DNA of 64,000 nt from Streptomyces sp. RFCAC02 (GCF_004193175.1 NZ_SAUH01000001.1:3040501-3104500); one strand, 5' to 3'. Shown: positions 17,616 to 27,800, counted from the stretch's first letter. Notes: generated by a model not told the origin, from the sequence alone. Translations and numbers: made by a program.

Positions 17616-18461
17616 GTGTCCCTTCCCGAAGCCCTGCCGCGCCTGATCGCCACCGACCTCGACGGCACGCTGCTGCGCGACGACAAGACCGTCTCCGCAC
17701 GAACCATCGCCGCCCTCGCCGCCGCCGAGAGCGCCGGGCTCGAGGTGATCTTCGTGACCGGGCGCCCGGCCCGCTGGATGAACGTCGTCAGCGACCACGT
17801 CCACGGCCACGGGATCGCCATCTGCGGCAACGGCGCGGCCGTCGTGGACCTGCACCAGGGCGGTGAGCTCGTGGAGACCCGGCCGCTGCCGCGCGAGAAC
17901 GCGTGCGCGATCGTCGGCGCCCTGCGGACCGCCGCGCCCGGCGTCACCTTCGCGGTGGAACGCACCACCGGTCTCCACTACGAGCCGGACTACCCGCCGT
18001 TCGGCTTCGACCCGGCGTTCGAGATCGCGCCCGTCGAACGTCTCCTCGCCCCGGACGCCCGGCACGCCGGGCTGCCCGTCCTCAAGCTGCTGGCACACCA
18101 CCCGGCGCTCGACCCCGACGCCTTCCTCACCCTCGCGCGCTCGGTCGCGGGCGCGTACGGCGAGGTCACGCGCTCCTCCCCGGCCGCGCTCCTGGAGATC
18201 AGCGCGCCCGGCGTGAGCAAGGCCAGCACGCTCGCCGACCGCTGCGCCCGCCGGGGCATCAGGCCCGACGAGGTCGTCGCGTTCGGCGACATGCCGAACG
18301 ACCTGGAGATGCTGGGCTGGGCGGGCACCGCGTACGCCATGGCCAACGCCCACCCCGCCGTCCTCGCGGCGACACCGCACCGCACCACGTCGAACGAGGA
18401 CGACGGAGTCGCCCGGGTGATCGAGCAGCTCCTGTCCTGCCGGCGGCCCGTGGCCGGCTGA
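17616..18461 (+). CDS. HAD-family (Cof-type) phosphatase, second copy
   Basis: A 281-residue HAD hydrolase paralogous to the serS-coupled one at 10.7 kb. I chose the GTG giving [17 protein letters not shown]; a TTG two codons earlier is possible, and anything further upstream is intergenic. Motif I is [15 protein letters not shown] and motif [21 protein letters not shown] -10-like element lies at 17602-17607, 8 nt before the GTG, again suggesting little or no 5' leader. It converges with the PPP phosphatase across a hairpin terminator. The substrate is unknown. Confidence 0.87.
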   Translation: MSLPEALPRLIATDLDGTLLRDDKTVSARTIAALAAAESAGLEVIFVTGRPARWMNVVSDHVHGHGIAICGNGAAVVDLHQGGELVETRPLPRENACAIVGALRTAAPGVTFAVERTTGLHYEPDYPPFGFDPAFEIAPVERLLAPDARHAGLPVLKLLAHHPALDPDAFLTLARSVAGAYGEVTRSSPAALLEISAPGVSKASTLADRCARRGIRPDEVVAFGDMPNDLEMLGWAGTAYAMANAHPAVLAATPHRTTSNEDDGVARVIEQLLSCRRPVAG

Positions 18462-18462
18462 A

Positions 18463-18488
18463 CGCGGGCCGCGTCCGTCAGGCCCGCG
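18463..18488. terminator. Bidirectional hairpin between convergent genes
   Basis: CGCGGGCC (18463-18470) pairs with GGCCCGCG (18481-18488) across a ten-base loop, in the 30-bp space between the ends of the HAD gene (plus) and the PPP phosphatase gene (minus). Confidence 0.5.
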
Positions 18489-18491
18489 CGG

Positions 18492-19439
18492 TCACTCCTG
18501 CGTGAGCGGCAGCGAGGCGACCAGCAGCTTCCCCGCCATGGTCACCCCGCCGTCCATCGCGACGGCGAGCGAGTCGGCGTAGACGTAGGGGCCGGTCACA
18601 CGGGCGCCCGGGGGCTCGTCGCCGCCTTCCCCGTCACCGTCGGCGCCGCCCGTCTCCCCCGTGAGGTAGGGGATGGGGCTGTGCCCGTGCACGATCCGGC
18701 GCCCGCCGTACGTGTCGAGCAGCTCGCGCGCCGTCTGCGGCCCGGCGTCGTCCCTGAAGGCGAAGCGCTTGGTGAACTTGCGGAACAGCTCCCACGTCTC
18801 CTCGACGTCATTGCGCTGGAGCGCCTGCCAGATCGCGTCGTTGACGTCCTCGACGGTGCTGCCGTACTCCAGGTACGAGGTGGTGTCGGAGTGCATCAGC
18901 AGGTGCCCGTCCGCGAGGGCGAGGGAGTCGAGGCGCGACATCCACTGGAGGTGGTGGTCCTCGAGGCGCTCCATGTCGGAGTGCTGGCCGCCGTTCAGCA
19001 GCCAGGCGGTCTTGAACGAGCCGGTGCCGGCCGCCGACTCGACCGGGGCGTCGCCGAAGCGGCAGGCACCGAGCAGAAGGAGCTCGTGGTTGCCGAGGAG
19101 CGCCTTGCAGTAGCCCCCGGCCGCGGCGGCCTCGGCGGACAGCCGCATCACGAGGTCGAGGACGCCGACGCCGTCCGGCCCCCGGTCGGTGAAGTCGCCG
19201 AGGAACCAGAGCCGCGCGTTGCCCGCGGCCCAGGCGTCCGATCCGTCGATGAGGCCCGCCTCCCGCAGGGCGGCGCGGAGTTCCTCCAGGTAGCCGTGGA
19301 CGTCGCCGACGACGTACAGCGGCCCCGCCCCCTCGATCACCGGCAGGTCGCGCTCCGTCGGCGTGTAGGGGGCGCCGGGCACGGCCGGTTCCGCTCCGCC
19401 GGGCCACACATCCGGTCCCTCGCCGGCCCCCTGAGTCAT
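18492..19439 (-). CDS. PPP-family metallophosphoesterase (Ser/Thr phosphatase-like)
   Basis: A 315-residue protein with all PPP/calcineurin-like metal motifs: GDVHG (45-49), GDFTDRGPDG, GNHELLLLG and GHSPI. I chose the ATG giving MTQGAGEGPDVW because it has a GGAGGGG ribosome-binding site; the upstream extension overlaps the intergenic region. Family members hydrolyse phosphoproteins or diadenosine polyphosphates with two metal ions. Streptomyces have several such proteins; the target is unknown. It is cytoplasmic, with no signal peptide or membrane helix. Confidence 0.85.
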   Translation of the reverse strand: MTQGAGEGPDVWPGGAEPAVPGAPYTPTERDLPVIEGAGPLYVVGDVHGYLEELRAALREAGLIDGSDAWAAGNARLWFLGDFTDRGPDGVGVLDLVMRLSAEAAAAGGYCKALLGNHELLLLGACRFGDAPVESAAGTGSFKTAWLLNGGQHSDMERLEDHHLQWMSRLDSLALADGHLLMHSDTTSYLEYGSTVEDVNDAIWQALQRNDVEETWELFRKFTKRFAFRDDAGPQTARELLDTYGGRRIVHGHSPIPYLTGETGGADGDGEGGDEPPGARVTGPYVYADSLAVAMDGGVTMAGKLLVASLPLTQE

Positions 19440-19560
19440 CGACCCCTCCACCACTACGCGCCGCCTCCACCTGTTGGACCCGCCGACCGGCCGGTCCCGG
19501 TGCCGTTCGCCCATCATAGGAACGCCGGTGCCCGGATGTGACACACCTGTACCCGGGAAT

Positions 19561-20733
19561 CTACTGGTCGGCGGCGGGTGCGCGGCGCGGGGCGGCCACC
19601 CGGGGGACCGCGGGACCGCCGTCCGCGCGGGCCGCGGTGAGGGGCGGCCGCTGCGACGAGGTCCTGACGATCAGTTCGGTGGGCATGACCCGGTGCACGG
19701 CCTCGGCGGCCGGGACGGGGGTGGCCGAGCGTCCGTCGACGCCCTCGATGGCGTCGATGAGGAGCTGGATGACGGCCGTGCCGATGCGGGCGGGCTTGAG
19801 GGACAGGGTGGTGATGGGCGGCTCGGTGCCCGCGTAGACCGTCGACTCGCTGCAGCAGACGATGAGCAGGTCCTCGGGAACGCGCAGGCCGTAGCGGCGG
19901 GCGGCGGCCAGGAGGTCCGTGCCGTTCGGGTCGAACAGGCCGTAGACGGCGTCGGGCCGGTCGGGGCGCGCGAGCAGCCGGTCGGCGGCGACGGCGCCGG
20001 CGCACGGGTCGTGGGCGGGGTAGGACTCGTACACCGGGGCCTGGCCGTGGCGCTCGCACCAGGTGAGGTACGCGCGGGTGGAGAGGCGGGTGTACGTGTC
20101 GGTGCTGGTGCCGGTCAGCAGGCCGATCCGGCGGGCGCCGCCGGCCGCGAGGTGGTCGAGGAGGCCGGTCACGGCGGCCTCGTGGTCGTTGTCCACCCAG
20201 GCGGTGACGGGGAGACTGCCGCCCGGCCTGCCGTCGGAGACGACGGGCACGCCCTGGCGGACGAGTTCGGCGACGACCGGGTCGTGGTCGGACGGGTCGA
20301 TGATGACGGTGCCGTCGAGGGCGACGTTGGACCACACGTCGAACTCGCTGCGCTGCGCGCCGGCGGGGAGGATGACCAGGGCGTAGCCCCGGGCGAGTGC
20401 CGCGGAGGTGGCGGCCCTGGCCATCTCCGCGAAGTAGGCGAACTCGGTGAAGGTGAAGGGCTCGTCGCCGTAGGTGGTGACGGTGAGCCCGATCAGGCCC
20501 GACTTGCCGGTGCGCAGGGTGCGGGCGGCGGCCGAGGGGCGGTAGCCGAGGCGGTCGGCCACGGAGCGGACGTGGCGTCGGGTCGCGTCGGGGAGGCGGC
20601 CCTTGCCGTTGAGCGCGTCGGAGACGGTGGTGATCGAGACCCCGGCGGCCGCGGCGACATCCCTGATGCCCGCCCGTTGCCCGCTCGTCCTGCGGCCGGC
20701 GGTCCGGGTCACCTGATGCTTCGCTGCTGTCAT
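19561..20733 (-). CDS. LacI-family transcriptional regulator
   Basis: A 390-residue LacI/GalR repressor. The HTH and hinge lie at about 22-78 (IRDVAAAAGVSITTVSDALN; the hinge includes RPSAAARTLRTGKSG), followed by a periplasmic-binding-like sugar sensor domain. I chose the ATG giving MTAAKHQVTRTAGRR; the region upstream is the divergent promoter space with hisC. No sugar transporter or glycosidase is adjacent, so the effector cannot be inferred. A near-palindrome AGCTTTCGAAGGCT at 20831-20844, centred on CG as LacI operators are, is a possible autoregulatory site. Confidence 0.9.
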   Translation of the reverse strand: MTAAKHQVTRTAGRRTSGQRAGIRDVAAAAGVSITTVSDALNGKGRLPDATRRHVRSVADRLGYRPSAAARTLRTGKSGLIGLTVTTYGDEPFTFTEFAYFAEMARAATSAALARGYALVILPAGAQRSEFDVWSNVALDGTVIIDPSDHDPVVAELVRQGVPVVSDGRPGGSLPVTAWVDNDHEAAVTGLLDHLAAGGARRIGLLTGTSTDTYTRLSTRAYLTWCERHGQAPVYESYPAHDPCAGAVAADRLLARPDRPDAVYGLFDPNGTDLLAAARRYGLRVPEDLLIVCCSESTVYAGTEPPITTLSLKPARIGTAVIQLLIDAIEGVDGRSATPVPAAEAVHRVMPTELIVRTSSQRPPLTAARADGGPAVPRVAAPRRAPAADQ

Positions 20734-21036
20734 GGCGACCTGATGGTAGGCCCGGTCGGGGCACGGCGCGGCGGGACGTGGACGCGGTGACGGCGTGACG
20801 TTTCTGCACGACAGGAGGCGTCTTCTGGAGAGCTTTCGAAGGCTGAGTGGCACACCTCGCCGAAGATCCCAAGGGGGTGTGCGGAATTCGCGGCCCCGCG
20901 GCCGTCGATTCAACGCCCCGCGCCTCACCCTCAAGAGTGGGGCGCGCCACGGCGCACGCCACCCGCGCACGGATGCCGTCAGCGCCTCTCCCGCGCGGAG
21001 ACACGCCGGTGTGGGGGGTCTCTTAGGGTGGATCGG
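20734..21036. other. Divergent promoter region between LacI gene and hisC
   Basis: 303 bp with no credible gene. It contains the imperfect LacI-type palindrome AGCTTTCGAAGGCT (20831-20844), a TACCAT element on the minus strand 9 nt before the LacI ATG, and a TAGGGT element (21024-21029) 7 nt before the hisC GTG. Nothing else stands out. Confidence 0.4.
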
Positions 21037-22161
21037 GTGACAACCTCATCTTCTCAGGACCCGGCAGCCGTGGCGGCCGCGGGTCCACGGCTGCGGTCCG
21101 CGCTGGACGGCATCCCCGCCTATGTGCCGGGGAAGCCGGCCGACGGCGGGCCGGTGACGTTCAAGCTCTCCTCGAACGAGAACCCGTACCCGCCCCTGCC
21201 CGGTGTGCTGGAGTCGGCCGTCGCGGCGGCGGGCGCTCTCAACCGGTACCCGGACCTGGCCTGCGCCGCGCTGACGGCCGAGCTGGCCGAGCGGTTCGGC
21301 GTCCCCGCCGACCACCTGGCGACCGGCACCGGCTCCGTCGGAGTGGCCCAGCAGCTCGTGCAGTGCACGGCGGGGCCGGGCGACGAGGTGATCTACGCGT
21401 GGCGCTCGTTCGAGGCCTACCCGATCATCACGCAGATCTCGGGGGCCGTCTCGGTCCGGGTGCCGCTGACGCCGGACGAGCGGCACGACCTCGACGCGAT
21501 GGCGGACGCGATCACGCCCAGGACGCGGCTGGTCTTCGTCTGCGTGCCGAACAACCCGACCGGCACGGCGATCCCCCGCGCCGACCTCGTGCGGTTCCTC
21601 GACCGGGTGCCGGACGACGTGCTGGTGGTGCTCGACGAGGCGTACCGGGAGTTCAACCGGGACCCGGAGGTCGCTGACGGCATCGAGCTGTACCGCGACC
21701 GGCCGAACGTGTGCGTGCTGCGGACGTTCTCGAAGGCGTACGGCCTGGCGGGGCTGCGCGTCGGGTTCGCCGTGGCCCACGCGCCGGTGGCCGCCGCGCT
21801 GCGGAAGACGGCGGTGCCGTTCGGTGTGAGCCAGATCGCGCAGAACGCGGCCATCGCCTCGCTGCGGAGCGAGGCGGCGCTGGCGGAGCGGGTGGACGCG
21901 CTGGTGGCGGAGCGGTCGCGGCTGTGGGACGCGCTGACGGCGCAGGGCTGGCGGGTGCCCGTCTCGCAGGCGAACTTCCTGTGGCTGCGGCTCGGTGCGG
22001 ACACCGGTGCGTTCGCGGCGGCGTGCGAGGAGGCGGGCGTGACCGTGCGGCCGTTCCAGGGCGAGGGCGTGCGCGCCTCGGTGGGGGAGCGCGAAGGGAA
22101 CGACCTGCTGCTGCGCACGGCCGAGGCGTTCCTGGCCCGGCATCCCAGGCTGCGGAGCTGA
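21037..22161 (+). CDS. hisC: Histidinol-phosphate/aromatic aminotransferase
   Basis: A 374-residue class I/II PLP aminotransferase of the HisC subfamily. I prefer the GTG at 21037 over the GTG at 21028 because TAGGGT at 21024-21029 looks like a -10 element 7 nt upstream, which would make the earlier codon part of the promoter. Landmarks are [14 protein letters not shown] near the N-terminus, [22 protein letters not shown] and the PLP lysine in [15 protein letters not shown]. The gene sits outside any his operon, so it may serve as a phenylalanine/tyrosine aminotransferase, as proposed for second HisC copies in actinobacteria. A strong terminator follows, before cydA. Confidence 0.88.
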   Translation: MTTSSSQDPAAVAAAGPRLRSALDGIPAYVPGKPADGGPVTFKLSSNENPYPPLPGVLESAVAAAGALNRYPDLACAALTAELAERFGVPADHLATGTGSVGVAQQLVQCTAGPGDEVIYAWRSFEAYPIITQISGAVSVRVPLTPDERHDLDAMADAITPRTRLVFVCVPNNPTGTAIPRADLVRFLDRVPDDVLVVLDEAYREFNRDPEVADGIELYRDRPNVCVLRTFSKAYGLAGLRVGFAVAHAPVAAALRKTAVPFGVSQIAQNAAIASLRSEAALAERVDALVAERSRLWDALTAQGWRVPVSQANFLWLRLGADTGAFAAACEEAGVTVRPFQGEGVRASVGEREGNDLLLRTAEAFLARHPRLRS

Positions 22162-22164
22162 CGG

Positions 22165-22194
22165 CACCCCCCGCGACGGTGATCGCGGGGGGTG
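22165..22194 (+). terminator. Strong hairpin between hisC and cydA
   Basis: A perfect 12-bp GC stem (CACCCCCCGCGA with TCGCGGGGGGTG) and 6-nt loop begin 4 nt after the hisC stop. It insulates hisC from the redox-regulated cyd promoter that follows immediately. Confidence 0.7.
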
Positions 22195-22199
22195 TGGTC

Positions 22200-22205
22200 C
22201 ATAAT
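22200..22205 (+). promoter_or_regulatory. Probable -10 of cydABCD promoter
   Basis: CATAAT, a good -10 hexamer in an otherwise GC-rich region, predicts a transcription start near 22212, so the Rex-like palindrome at 22216-22231 would cover the first transcribed bases. No convincing -35 hexamer is seen at 16-18 nt upstream. Confidence 0.5.
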
Positions 22206-22215
22206 GGCTTGTGAA

Positions 22216-22231
22216 TGTGAATACGTTCACA
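22216..22231. promoter_or_regulatory. Rex (redox repressor) operator for cydABCD
   Basis: TGTGAATACGTTCACA matches 14 of 16 positions of the Streptomyces Rex consensus TGTGAACGCGTTCACA and keeps both TGTGAA/TTCACA half-sites intact. A third half-site TTGTGAA (22209-22215) lies directly upstream. Rex binds DNA when NADH/NAD+ is low and releases it when NADH rises under oxygen limitation; cydABCD is its best-known target in S. coelicolor. The position, just downstream of the -10, is right for repression. Confidence 0.85.
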
Positions 22232-22275
22232 AGACCTGATCATTCCACCCGCTCATCGGCGGAGGGAGCACAACC

Positions 22276-23784
22276 GTGGACCTCGCTCTCGCACCGGAGA
22301 CCCTGGCGCGGTGGCAGTTCGGCATCACGACCGTCTACCACTTCCTCTTCGTCCCGCTGACGATCTCGCTGGCCGCGCTGACGGCGGGCCTGGAGACGGC
22401 GTGGGTGCGCACCAAGAAGGAGAAGTACCTCAGGGCGACCAAGTTCTGGGGGAAGCTCTTCCTGATCAACATCGCGATGGGGGTCGTGACCGGCCTCGTG
22501 CAGGAGTTCCAGTTCGGCATGAACTGGTCGGACTACTCCCGCTTCGTCGGAGACGTCTTCGGCGCCCCGCTCGCCTTCGAGGCGCTGATCGCCTTCTTCT
22601 TCGAGTCCACGTTCATCGGCCTGTGGATCTTCGGCTGGGACAAGCTGCCGCCGAAGCTGCACGTCGCCACGATCTGGACGGTCGCGGTCGGCACCGTCCT
22701 GTCCGCCTACTTCATCCTGGCCGCCAACTCCTGGATGCAGCACCCGGTCGGATACCGGATCGACGAGGAGACGGGCCGCGCGCAGCTCACCGACTTCGTC
22801 CGCGTCCTCACCCAGAACACGGCCGTCGCCCAGTTCGCGCACACCATCACCGCCGCGTTCCTCACCGGAGGGGCGTTCATGGTCGGCATCGCCGCCTACC
22901 ACCTGATGCGCCGCCGGCACGTCCAGGTGATGCGGACGTCCCTGCGCCTCGGCCTCGTCACGATGGTCGTCGCCGGCCTGCTGACCGCGTTCACCGGCGA
23001 CCGGCTCGGCAAGATCATGTACGAGCAGCAGCCGATGAAGATGGCCGCGGCCGAGGCCCTGTGGGAGACCCAGGCACCCGCGCCGTTCTCGCTCTTCGCC
23101 ATCGGCGACGTGGACGAGGGCCACAACCGGGTCACGGTGGAACTGCCCGGTCTGCTGTCGTTCCTCGCGCACGACAACTTCTCGGAGGCCGTCCCCGGCA
23201 TCAACGACACCAACGAGGCGATGCAGGAGCAGTACGGCCCCGGCGACTACCGGCCCGCGATCCCGGTGGCCTACTGGAGCTTCCGCTGGATGATCGGCTT
23301 CGGCATGGCCTCCTTCACGCTCGGCGCCGTCGGACTGTGGCTCACCCGCCGTCGGCTGTGGCTCGCGGAGCACCTGCGCACCGGACCGGACGAACGCCCC
23401 CACCTGGCGCTCACCCGGGACCGCGCCCTCGGTCCGGTCCTCACCCGCTGGTACTGGCGGCTCGCCGTGCTCACCATGCTCTTCCCGCTGATCGCCAACG
23501 CCTGGGGCTGGATCTTCACCGAGACCGGCCGCCAGCCGTGGGCCGTCTTCGGCCTGCTGCGCACCTCGGCCGCCGTGTCCCCGGGGGTGTCGCAGGCGGA
23601 GGTCCTCATCTCGCTGATCGTCTTCACCGCCCTGTACGCGGTGCTCGGGTTCATCGAGGTGCGGCTGCTGATCAAGTACGCCAAGGCGGGGCCGCCGGAG
23701 CTGACCGAGTCCGATCTGAATCCGCCGAGCAGGATCGGCGGGGACGACCCCGCCGCCGACCGCCCGATGGCGTTCTCGTACTGA
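22276..23784 (+). CDS. cydA: Cytochrome bd oxidase subunit I
   Basis: A 502-residue integral membrane subunit that carries the three hemes and oxidises menaquinol for high-affinity oxygen reduction. The GTG start follows GGAGGGAG. The N-terminal helix bears the heme-ligand histidine (QFGITTVYHFLFVPLTIS, His22), and ENEFQ-type loops are replaced by QEFQFGMNWSDYSRFVGD, usual for actinobacteria. The quinone-binding loop is of the short type, and GRQPW near the C-terminal region is conserved. It is first in cydA-cydB-cydCD under the Rex-like operator, with cydB 10 nt downstream. Confidence 0.96.
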   Translation: MDLALAPETLARWQFGITTVYHFLFVPLTISLAALTAGLETAWVRTKKEKYLRATKFWGKLFLINIAMGVVTGLVQEFQFGMNWSDYSRFVGDVFGAPLAFEALIAFFFESTFIGLWIFGWDKLPPKLHVATIWTVAVGTVLSAYFILAANSWMQHPVGYRIDEETGRAQLTDFVRVLTQNTAVAQFAHTITAAFLTGGAFMVGIAAYHLMRRRHVQVMRTSLRLGLVTMVVAGLLTAFTGDRLGKIMYEQQPMKMAAAEALWETQAPAPFSLFAIGDVDEGHNRVTVELPGLLSFLAHDNFSEAVPGINDTNEAMQEQYGPGDYRPAIPVAYWSFRWMIGFGMASFTLGAVGLWLTRRRLWLAEHLRTGPDERPHLALTRDRALGPVLTRWYWRLAVLTMLFPLIANAWGWIFTETGRQPWAVFGLLRTSAAVSPGVSQAEVLISLIVFTALYAVLGFIEVRLLIKYAKAGPPELTESDLNPPSRIGGDDPAADRPMAFSY

Positions 23785-23794
23785 GGAGCGTGCG

Positions 23795-24790
23795 ATGGAA
23801 CTCCACGACATCTGGTTCGTCATCATCGCCGTGCTGTGGACCGGCTACTTCTTCCTGGAGGGCTTCGACTTCGGCATCGGCGTCCTCAGCGGCACCCTGG
23901 CCCGCGACCGGGCGGAGCGCCGGGTCCTGATCAACACCATCGGCCCCGTCTGGGACGGCAACGAGGTGTGGCTCATCTCGGCCGCGGGGGCGACGTTCGC
24001 CGCGTTCCCCGACTGGTACGCGACCCTCTTCTCCGGCTTCTACCTGCCCCTGCTGCTCATCCTCGTCGGCCTGATCGTGCGGGGCGTCGGGTTCGAGTAC
24101 CGGGCGAAGCGGTCGTCCGAGCGGTGGCAGCGGAACTGGGAGCGCGCCGTCTTCTGGACCTCGCTCGGCGTCGCCTTCCTGTGGGGCCTCGCCTTCGCCA
24201 ACATCGTGCGCGGCGTGCCCATGGACGCGCGGCACGAGTACACCGGCGGCCCGGCCGACCTGCTCAGCCCGTACGCGCTGCTCGGCGGCGTGATGACGGT
24301 GGTCCTGTTCACGTTCCACGGCGCGGTGTTCGCCGCGCTGAAGACGGTGGGCGACATCCGGCTGCGGGCACGGCGCGCGGCGGGCGGGCTCGGTGCGGCG
24401 ACCGCCGTGCTGGCGGGCCTGTTCCTCGCCTGGACGCAGGCCGACCACGGCAACGTCCGCAGCCTCGCCGCCATCGTGGTGGCGGGCGCCGCGCTCGCCG
24501 CGGCACTGGCCGCCAACGCGGCGGGCCGCGAGGGCTGGGCGTTCGTCTTCTCGGGCGTGGTGATCGTGTCCCTGGTGGCCACGCTGTTCCTGGCCCTCTT
24601 CCCGGACGTCATGCCGTCCTCGACGGACCCGTCGTGGAGCCTGACCGTGGAGAACGCCGCGTCCGCCCCGTACACGCTGCGGATCATGACCTGGTGCGCC
24701 GTCCTCGCCACGCCGCTGGTGCTGCTCTACCAGGGCTGGACGTACTGGGTGTTCCGCAAGCGCGTCGGCACCCAGCACATAGCGTCGTAG
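23795..24790 (+). CDS. cydB: Cytochrome bd oxidase subunit II
   Basis: A 331-residue membrane protein with eight to nine helices. Conserved segments are YFFLEGFDFGIG near the N-terminus, GPVWDGNEVWLI, and PLLLILVGLIVRGVGFEYR. It binds no heme itself but forms the structural pseudosymmetric partner of CydA. The ATG follows GAGGAG with good spacing; it lies 10 nt after cydA and 12 nt before cydCD. Confidence 0.96.
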   Translation: MELHDIWFVIIAVLWTGYFFLEGFDFGIGVLSGTLARDRAERRVLINTIGPVWDGNEVWLISAAGATFAAFPDWYATLFSGFYLPLLLILVGLIVRGVGFEYRAKRSSERWQRNWERAVFWTSLGVAFLWGLAFANIVRGVPMDARHEYTGGPADLLSPYALLGGVMTVVLFTFHGAVFAALKTVGDIRLRARRAAGGLGAATAVLAGLFLAWTQADHGNVRSLAAIVVAGAALAAALAANAAGREGWAFVFSGVVIVSLVATLFLALFPDVMPSSTDPSWSLTVENAASAPYTLRIMTWCAVLATPLVLLYQGWTYWVFRKRVGTQHIAS

Positions 24791-24802
24791 GGCGGGACGA
24801 CC

Positions 24803-27800
24803 ATGAAGCCCATCGACCCCCGCCTGCTGCGCCACGCCCGCGCCACACGCGGCTTCCTGGCCGCGTCGGTGGCGCTCGGGCTGGCCGGCGCCGGGCTCGT
24901 CATCGCCCAGGCCGTGCTGATCGCCGGCATCGTCACCGACGCGTTCGTCCACGGCAGGGCACTCGCGGACCTGCGCACACCGCTCCTGCTGCTCGCGGCG
25001 ACGGCGGTCGGGCGCGGCCTGGTCGGCTATCTGACCGAACTCGCCGCGCACCGGTCGGCCGCCGCCGTGAAGTCGGAGCTGCGGATGCGGCTGCTCGAGC
25101 GGGCCGCCCGGCTGCCGGACGGCGGCGGCCGGTCCACCGGTGAGCTGGCCACGCTGGCCACGCGCGGCATCGATGCCCTCGACGGCTACTTCGCCCGCTA
25201 CCTGCCCCAGCTCGGGCTGGCCGCCGTGGTACCGGCCGCCGTGCTGGCCCGGATCGTCACCGACGACTGGGTGTCGGCGGCCACGATCGCCGCGACGCTG
25301 CCGCTGATCCCGCTCTTCATGGCGCTGATCGGCTGGGCCACCCAGACGCAGATGGACCGGCAGTGGCGACAGCTCACCCGGCTCGCGGGCCACTTCCTCG
25401 ACGTGGTCGGCGGCCTCGGGACGCTGAAGGTCTTCGGCCGCGCCAAGGCCCAGGCGGACACCATCCGGGCCATCACCCACGACTACCGGCGGACGACGCT
25501 GCGCACCCTGCGGGTCGCCTTCCTGTCCTCCTTCGCCCTCGAACTGCTGGCCACCATCTCGGTCGCACTGGTCGCGGTCGGCATCGGCATGCGCCTGGTG
25601 CACGGCGAACTCGACCTCTTCACCGGGCTCGTCGTCCTCATCCTGGCGCCGGAGGCATACCTGCCCCTGCGGCAGGTCGGAGCGCAGTTCCACGCCGCGC
25701 AGGAGGGCCTGTCGGCGGCCGACGAGGTGTTCACCCTGCTGGAGGCCGAACTCCCGGCCACCGGCACCGCTCCCGTTCCGGCGGACGGCACGATCACGCT
25801 GGACCGGCTGACCGTGCGGTACGCGGGGCGCACCGACGACGCGCTCGCCCCGACCAGTCTGACGCTGGCCCCCGGCGAGACCGTCGCCCTTACCGGCCCG
25901 TCGGGCGGCGGCAAGTCCACCCTCCTCGCAGCACTGCTCGGACTGGTGCGGCCGGCCGCCGGCCGGATCCTGGTGGGCGGTCAGGACCTCGCCACGCTCG
26001 ACCCGGCCGCCTGGCGGCGCAGGATCTCCTGGGTCCCGCAGCACCCCCACCTCTTCGCGGGGACGGTCGCCGACAACGTCCGCCTGGCACGCCCGGACGC
26101 GGACGACGAGGCCGTCGCCGCGGCCCTGCGCGCCGCGGCGGCCGGCGACCTGGCCCCGGAGCGGCGGCTCGGCGAGCTGGGCGCCGGCCTCTCCGCGGGA
26201 CAGCGCCGCCGTGTCGCGCTGGCCAGGGCGTTCCTCGCCGACCGGCCGATCCTCCTGCTCGACGAGCCCACGGCCGCCCTGGACGGCGACACGGAGGCGG
26301 AGGTCGTCGCGGCCATCCGGCGGCTGACCACCGGCCGTACCGCCCTCCTGGTCACCCACCGGCCCGCTCTCCTGGCCGCCGCGGACCGCGTGTTTCACGT
26401 GAAACCAAACCGGCCGAAGGCCGCCAAGCCGGACGTTCCCGGCCCCACCGACGAGGCCGGGGCGCCGTCCGCGACGAGGACCGAGCAGGACGGTGCGCCG
26501 CTCGCCGAGGCCACGGACAGGGCCGGCGGATCGCGTGCCCTGTCCCCGCTGCGCTGGGTACGCGCCGAGGGGGTCGGCCACACGGGCCGCCTCGGCCTGG
26601 CGGCGCTCCTCGGCGCCCTCGCCCTGGGCAGCGCGGCCGGTCTGATGGCCACCTCGGGCTGGCTCATCTCACGGGCGTCCGAGCAGCCGCCGGTGCTCTA
26701 CCTGATGGTCGCCGTCACGGCCACCCGCGCCTTCGGCATCGGCAGGGCCGTCTTCCGGTACGCCGAGCGGCTGGTCGGCCACGACGCCGTGCTGCGCGTC
26801 CTGGCCGGTCTGCGCGTCACCGTGTACCGGCGGCTGGAGCGCCTCGCCCCCGCCGGGCTCGGCCGCACACGGCGCGGCGACCTGCTCTCGCGCCTCGTCG
26901 CCGACGTGGACGCGCTCCAGGACTACTTCCTGCGGTGGCTCCTGCCGCTGGTGGGCGCGGCGGCGGTCGGCCTGGCGGCGGTCGTCTTCACCGGCGCGCT
27001 GCTCCCGGCCGCCGGTGCCGCGCTCGCGGCCGGCCTGCTCGCCGCCGGGGTGGGTGTACCGCTGCTGACGGCCGCCGTGGCCCGCCGTACCGAGCAGCGC
27101 CTCGCCCCGGCGCGCGGCGCCCTGTCGACGGCCACCGTCGACCTGCTGACCGGCACCGCGGAACTGGCGGTCGCCGGCGCGCTGCCCGCCCGGCTGGCCG
27201 TCGCCGCCGAGGCCGACCGCCGCCTCACCCGGCTCGCGGCCCGTTCCGCCGCCGCCCAGGCGCTGGGCGGCGGCCTGCTGGCCCTGATCACCGGCTGGAC
27301 CGTCACCGCCGTCGCCTGGCTGGCGGTACCCGCCGAGCCGGGCGTCTGGCTGGCGACCCTCGTGCTGACGCCGCTCTCCGTCTTCGAGGCGGTGGCCGGC
27401 CTGCCGCTCGCCGTCGCGCACCGCCAGCGCGCCCGCCGGTCGGCCGAGCGCGTCCGCGACATCCTGGACGCCCCGGCGCCGGTCCGGGAGCCGGACCGTC
27501 CCGCGTCCCCGCCGGCCGGTCCGTTCCCGGTCCGGCTGCGCGGTCTGACCGCCCGCCACCCGGACCGGGCCGACGCGACGGCGCCCGCCGCGCTGAGCGG
27601 CATCGACCTCGACCTCACGCCGGGCCGCCGTGTCGCGGTCATCGGCCCGTCCGGCGCGGGCAAGACAACGCTCGCGCACTGCCTGCTGCGGTTCCTCGAC
27701 CCGGCCGGCGGGACGTACACCCTCGGCGGCACCGACGCGACAGCGCTCGACGGCGACGCCGTCCGCCGGATGGTCGGCCTGTGCGCCCAGGACGCGTACC

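Noticed and set aside
20795-21040. Possible 81-codon gene in the LacI-hisC gap
   Set aside because: No ribosome-binding site, Arg-rich composition typical of non-coding frames, and it would run through the hisC promoter element and start.
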